Of a stretch of DNA of 64,000 bases, positions 63,762 to 64,000 are shown piece after piece. The position numbers were made by a program, and so were the translations under genes. The stretch spans positions 372,001 to 436,000 of the forward strand of contig NZ_JOHR01000001.1 of assembly GCF_000719775.1 (NCBI RefSeq), in the 5' to 3' direction. The notes under the pieces were generated by a model that did no database searches, was not told the origin of the DNA, and worked only from the letters and a program-made list of their open reading frames with translations. The first letter of the stretch is position 1. Every line of letters starts with the position of its first letter. Source of the stretch: Streptomyces sp. NRRL F-5135 (GTDB taxonomy: Bacteria; Actinomycetota; Actinomycetes; Streptomycetales; Streptomycetaceae).

Positions 63762-64000
63762 TCAGGACGCGCTGGGTGTCCAGCCCGCCAGCCAGTCGCC
63801 GATCTCCTGGTCCGCGGCCTGGGCGTCGGTGAGCTGCGGGCGGTTGGCGCTCGCAGGGCCCGCGCCCGGGCCCGTGTTCCGGTACTCGGCGAACCGGTCG
63901 TCCTTCCAGGAGAAGCCCCCCATGTCCGTCCACGGCGTGGTCTTGACGGCGGCGCTCAGATTCGTGTTGCGCACGGTGGCCTGGGGGTCGAGCGCGGCGT
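63762..64000 (-). CDS. Pectinesterase, C-terminal end (partial)
   Basis: The last 79 codons of a gene that continues beyond the right edge. The sequence ALDPQATVRNTNLSAAV, then PWTDMGGFSWKDDRFAEY and RNTGPGAG, then NRPQLTDAQAAD, is characteristic of the C-terminus of pectinesterases. These remove methyl esters from pectin and make it a substrate for pectate lyase. The gene converges on the giant regulator, with only 50 bases between the stops. Catalytic residues lie outside the window. Confidence 0.8.
   Translation of the reverse strand, partial: AALDPQATVRNTNLSAAVKTTPWTDMGGFSWKDDRFAEYRNTGPGAGPASANRPQLTDAQAADQEIGDWLAGWTPSAS

Overview
The window is high-GC actinobacterial DNA and looks like a Streptomyces chromosome. 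Support for this includes strong GC bias at third codon positions, many GTG starts, AGGAGG-type ribosome binding sites, Tat and lipoprotein signals, a DmdR/IdeR-type iron box, and families common in that genus (SPW-repeat protein, Cmx-type efflux, bacterial Ku with a C-terminal SAP-like tail). Most of the content is accessory: carbohydrate use, transport, secreted enzymes and local regulators, as in an outer chromosome region. I saw no rRNA, tRNA, CRISPR array or complete transposase gene.

Layout: 1-4801 (-) is a rhamnoside operon: GH78 alpha-L-rhamnosidase, Tat-type lipoprotein sugar binder and a permease cut by the window edge. 5177-8712 holds a PhoD phosphatase, a TauD-family dioxygenase and an SPW membrane protein. 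8871-11350 is an aromatic-acid-exporter-like (FUSC) gene overlapping a MarR gene, preceded by a near-perfect AT-rich operator. 11498-19937 (-) is a run of a two-lobed AhpD/CMD protein, a PotD/A/B/C-like ABC transporter, an M19 dipeptidase and an FAD/NAD(P)-binding protein. A GntR/UTRA regulator at 20331 diverges from it across a striking inverted repeat. 21556-24901 has a secretion-signal-less metzincin-like protease and an AEC carrier. 25173-33270 (+) is a DeoR-HTH/LacI-sensor regulator followed by a five-gene operon (ABC binder, two permeases, 2-hydroxyacid dehydrogenase, DUF2264/GH154), with one operator-like motif before both units. 33690-40648 holds a subtilase, a BASS transporter, a stand-alone cytochrome oxidase subunit I, an AraC regulator and a TauE/SafE exporter, followed by a headless lipase remnant.

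41235-45583 (-) holds an SLOG-like protein and an iron-regulated siderophore uptake operon without its ATPase. 45635-50447 is a divergent glycosidase pair: GH5 endoglycoceramidase-like and GH127 arabinofuranosidase with a LamG tail. 50498-53077 (-) is a decaying Mrp-type antiporter operon: mnhE, F, G and a DUF4040 subunit are intact, but the last gene carries a 14-bp duplication frameshift and a fusion-forming deletion. 53285-56598 has a cysteine hydrolase, a VOC protein, an internally deleted CBS protein, a small basic SAP-like protein and Ku. A 165-bp MITE-like element lies at 56738-56902. The right end has a Cmx-type efflux pump and then a pectin locus: PL1 pectate lyase, a 1269-residue regulator (LacI-type sensor, degenerate kinase and receiver segments, AraC HTH) and the end of a pectinesterase gene.

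The strongest candidates for something new are the giant pectin-locus regulator, the broken Mrp operon with its readable lesions, the MITE, and the unexplained CMD/ABC/M19/FAD cluster with its 13-bp inverted repeat.
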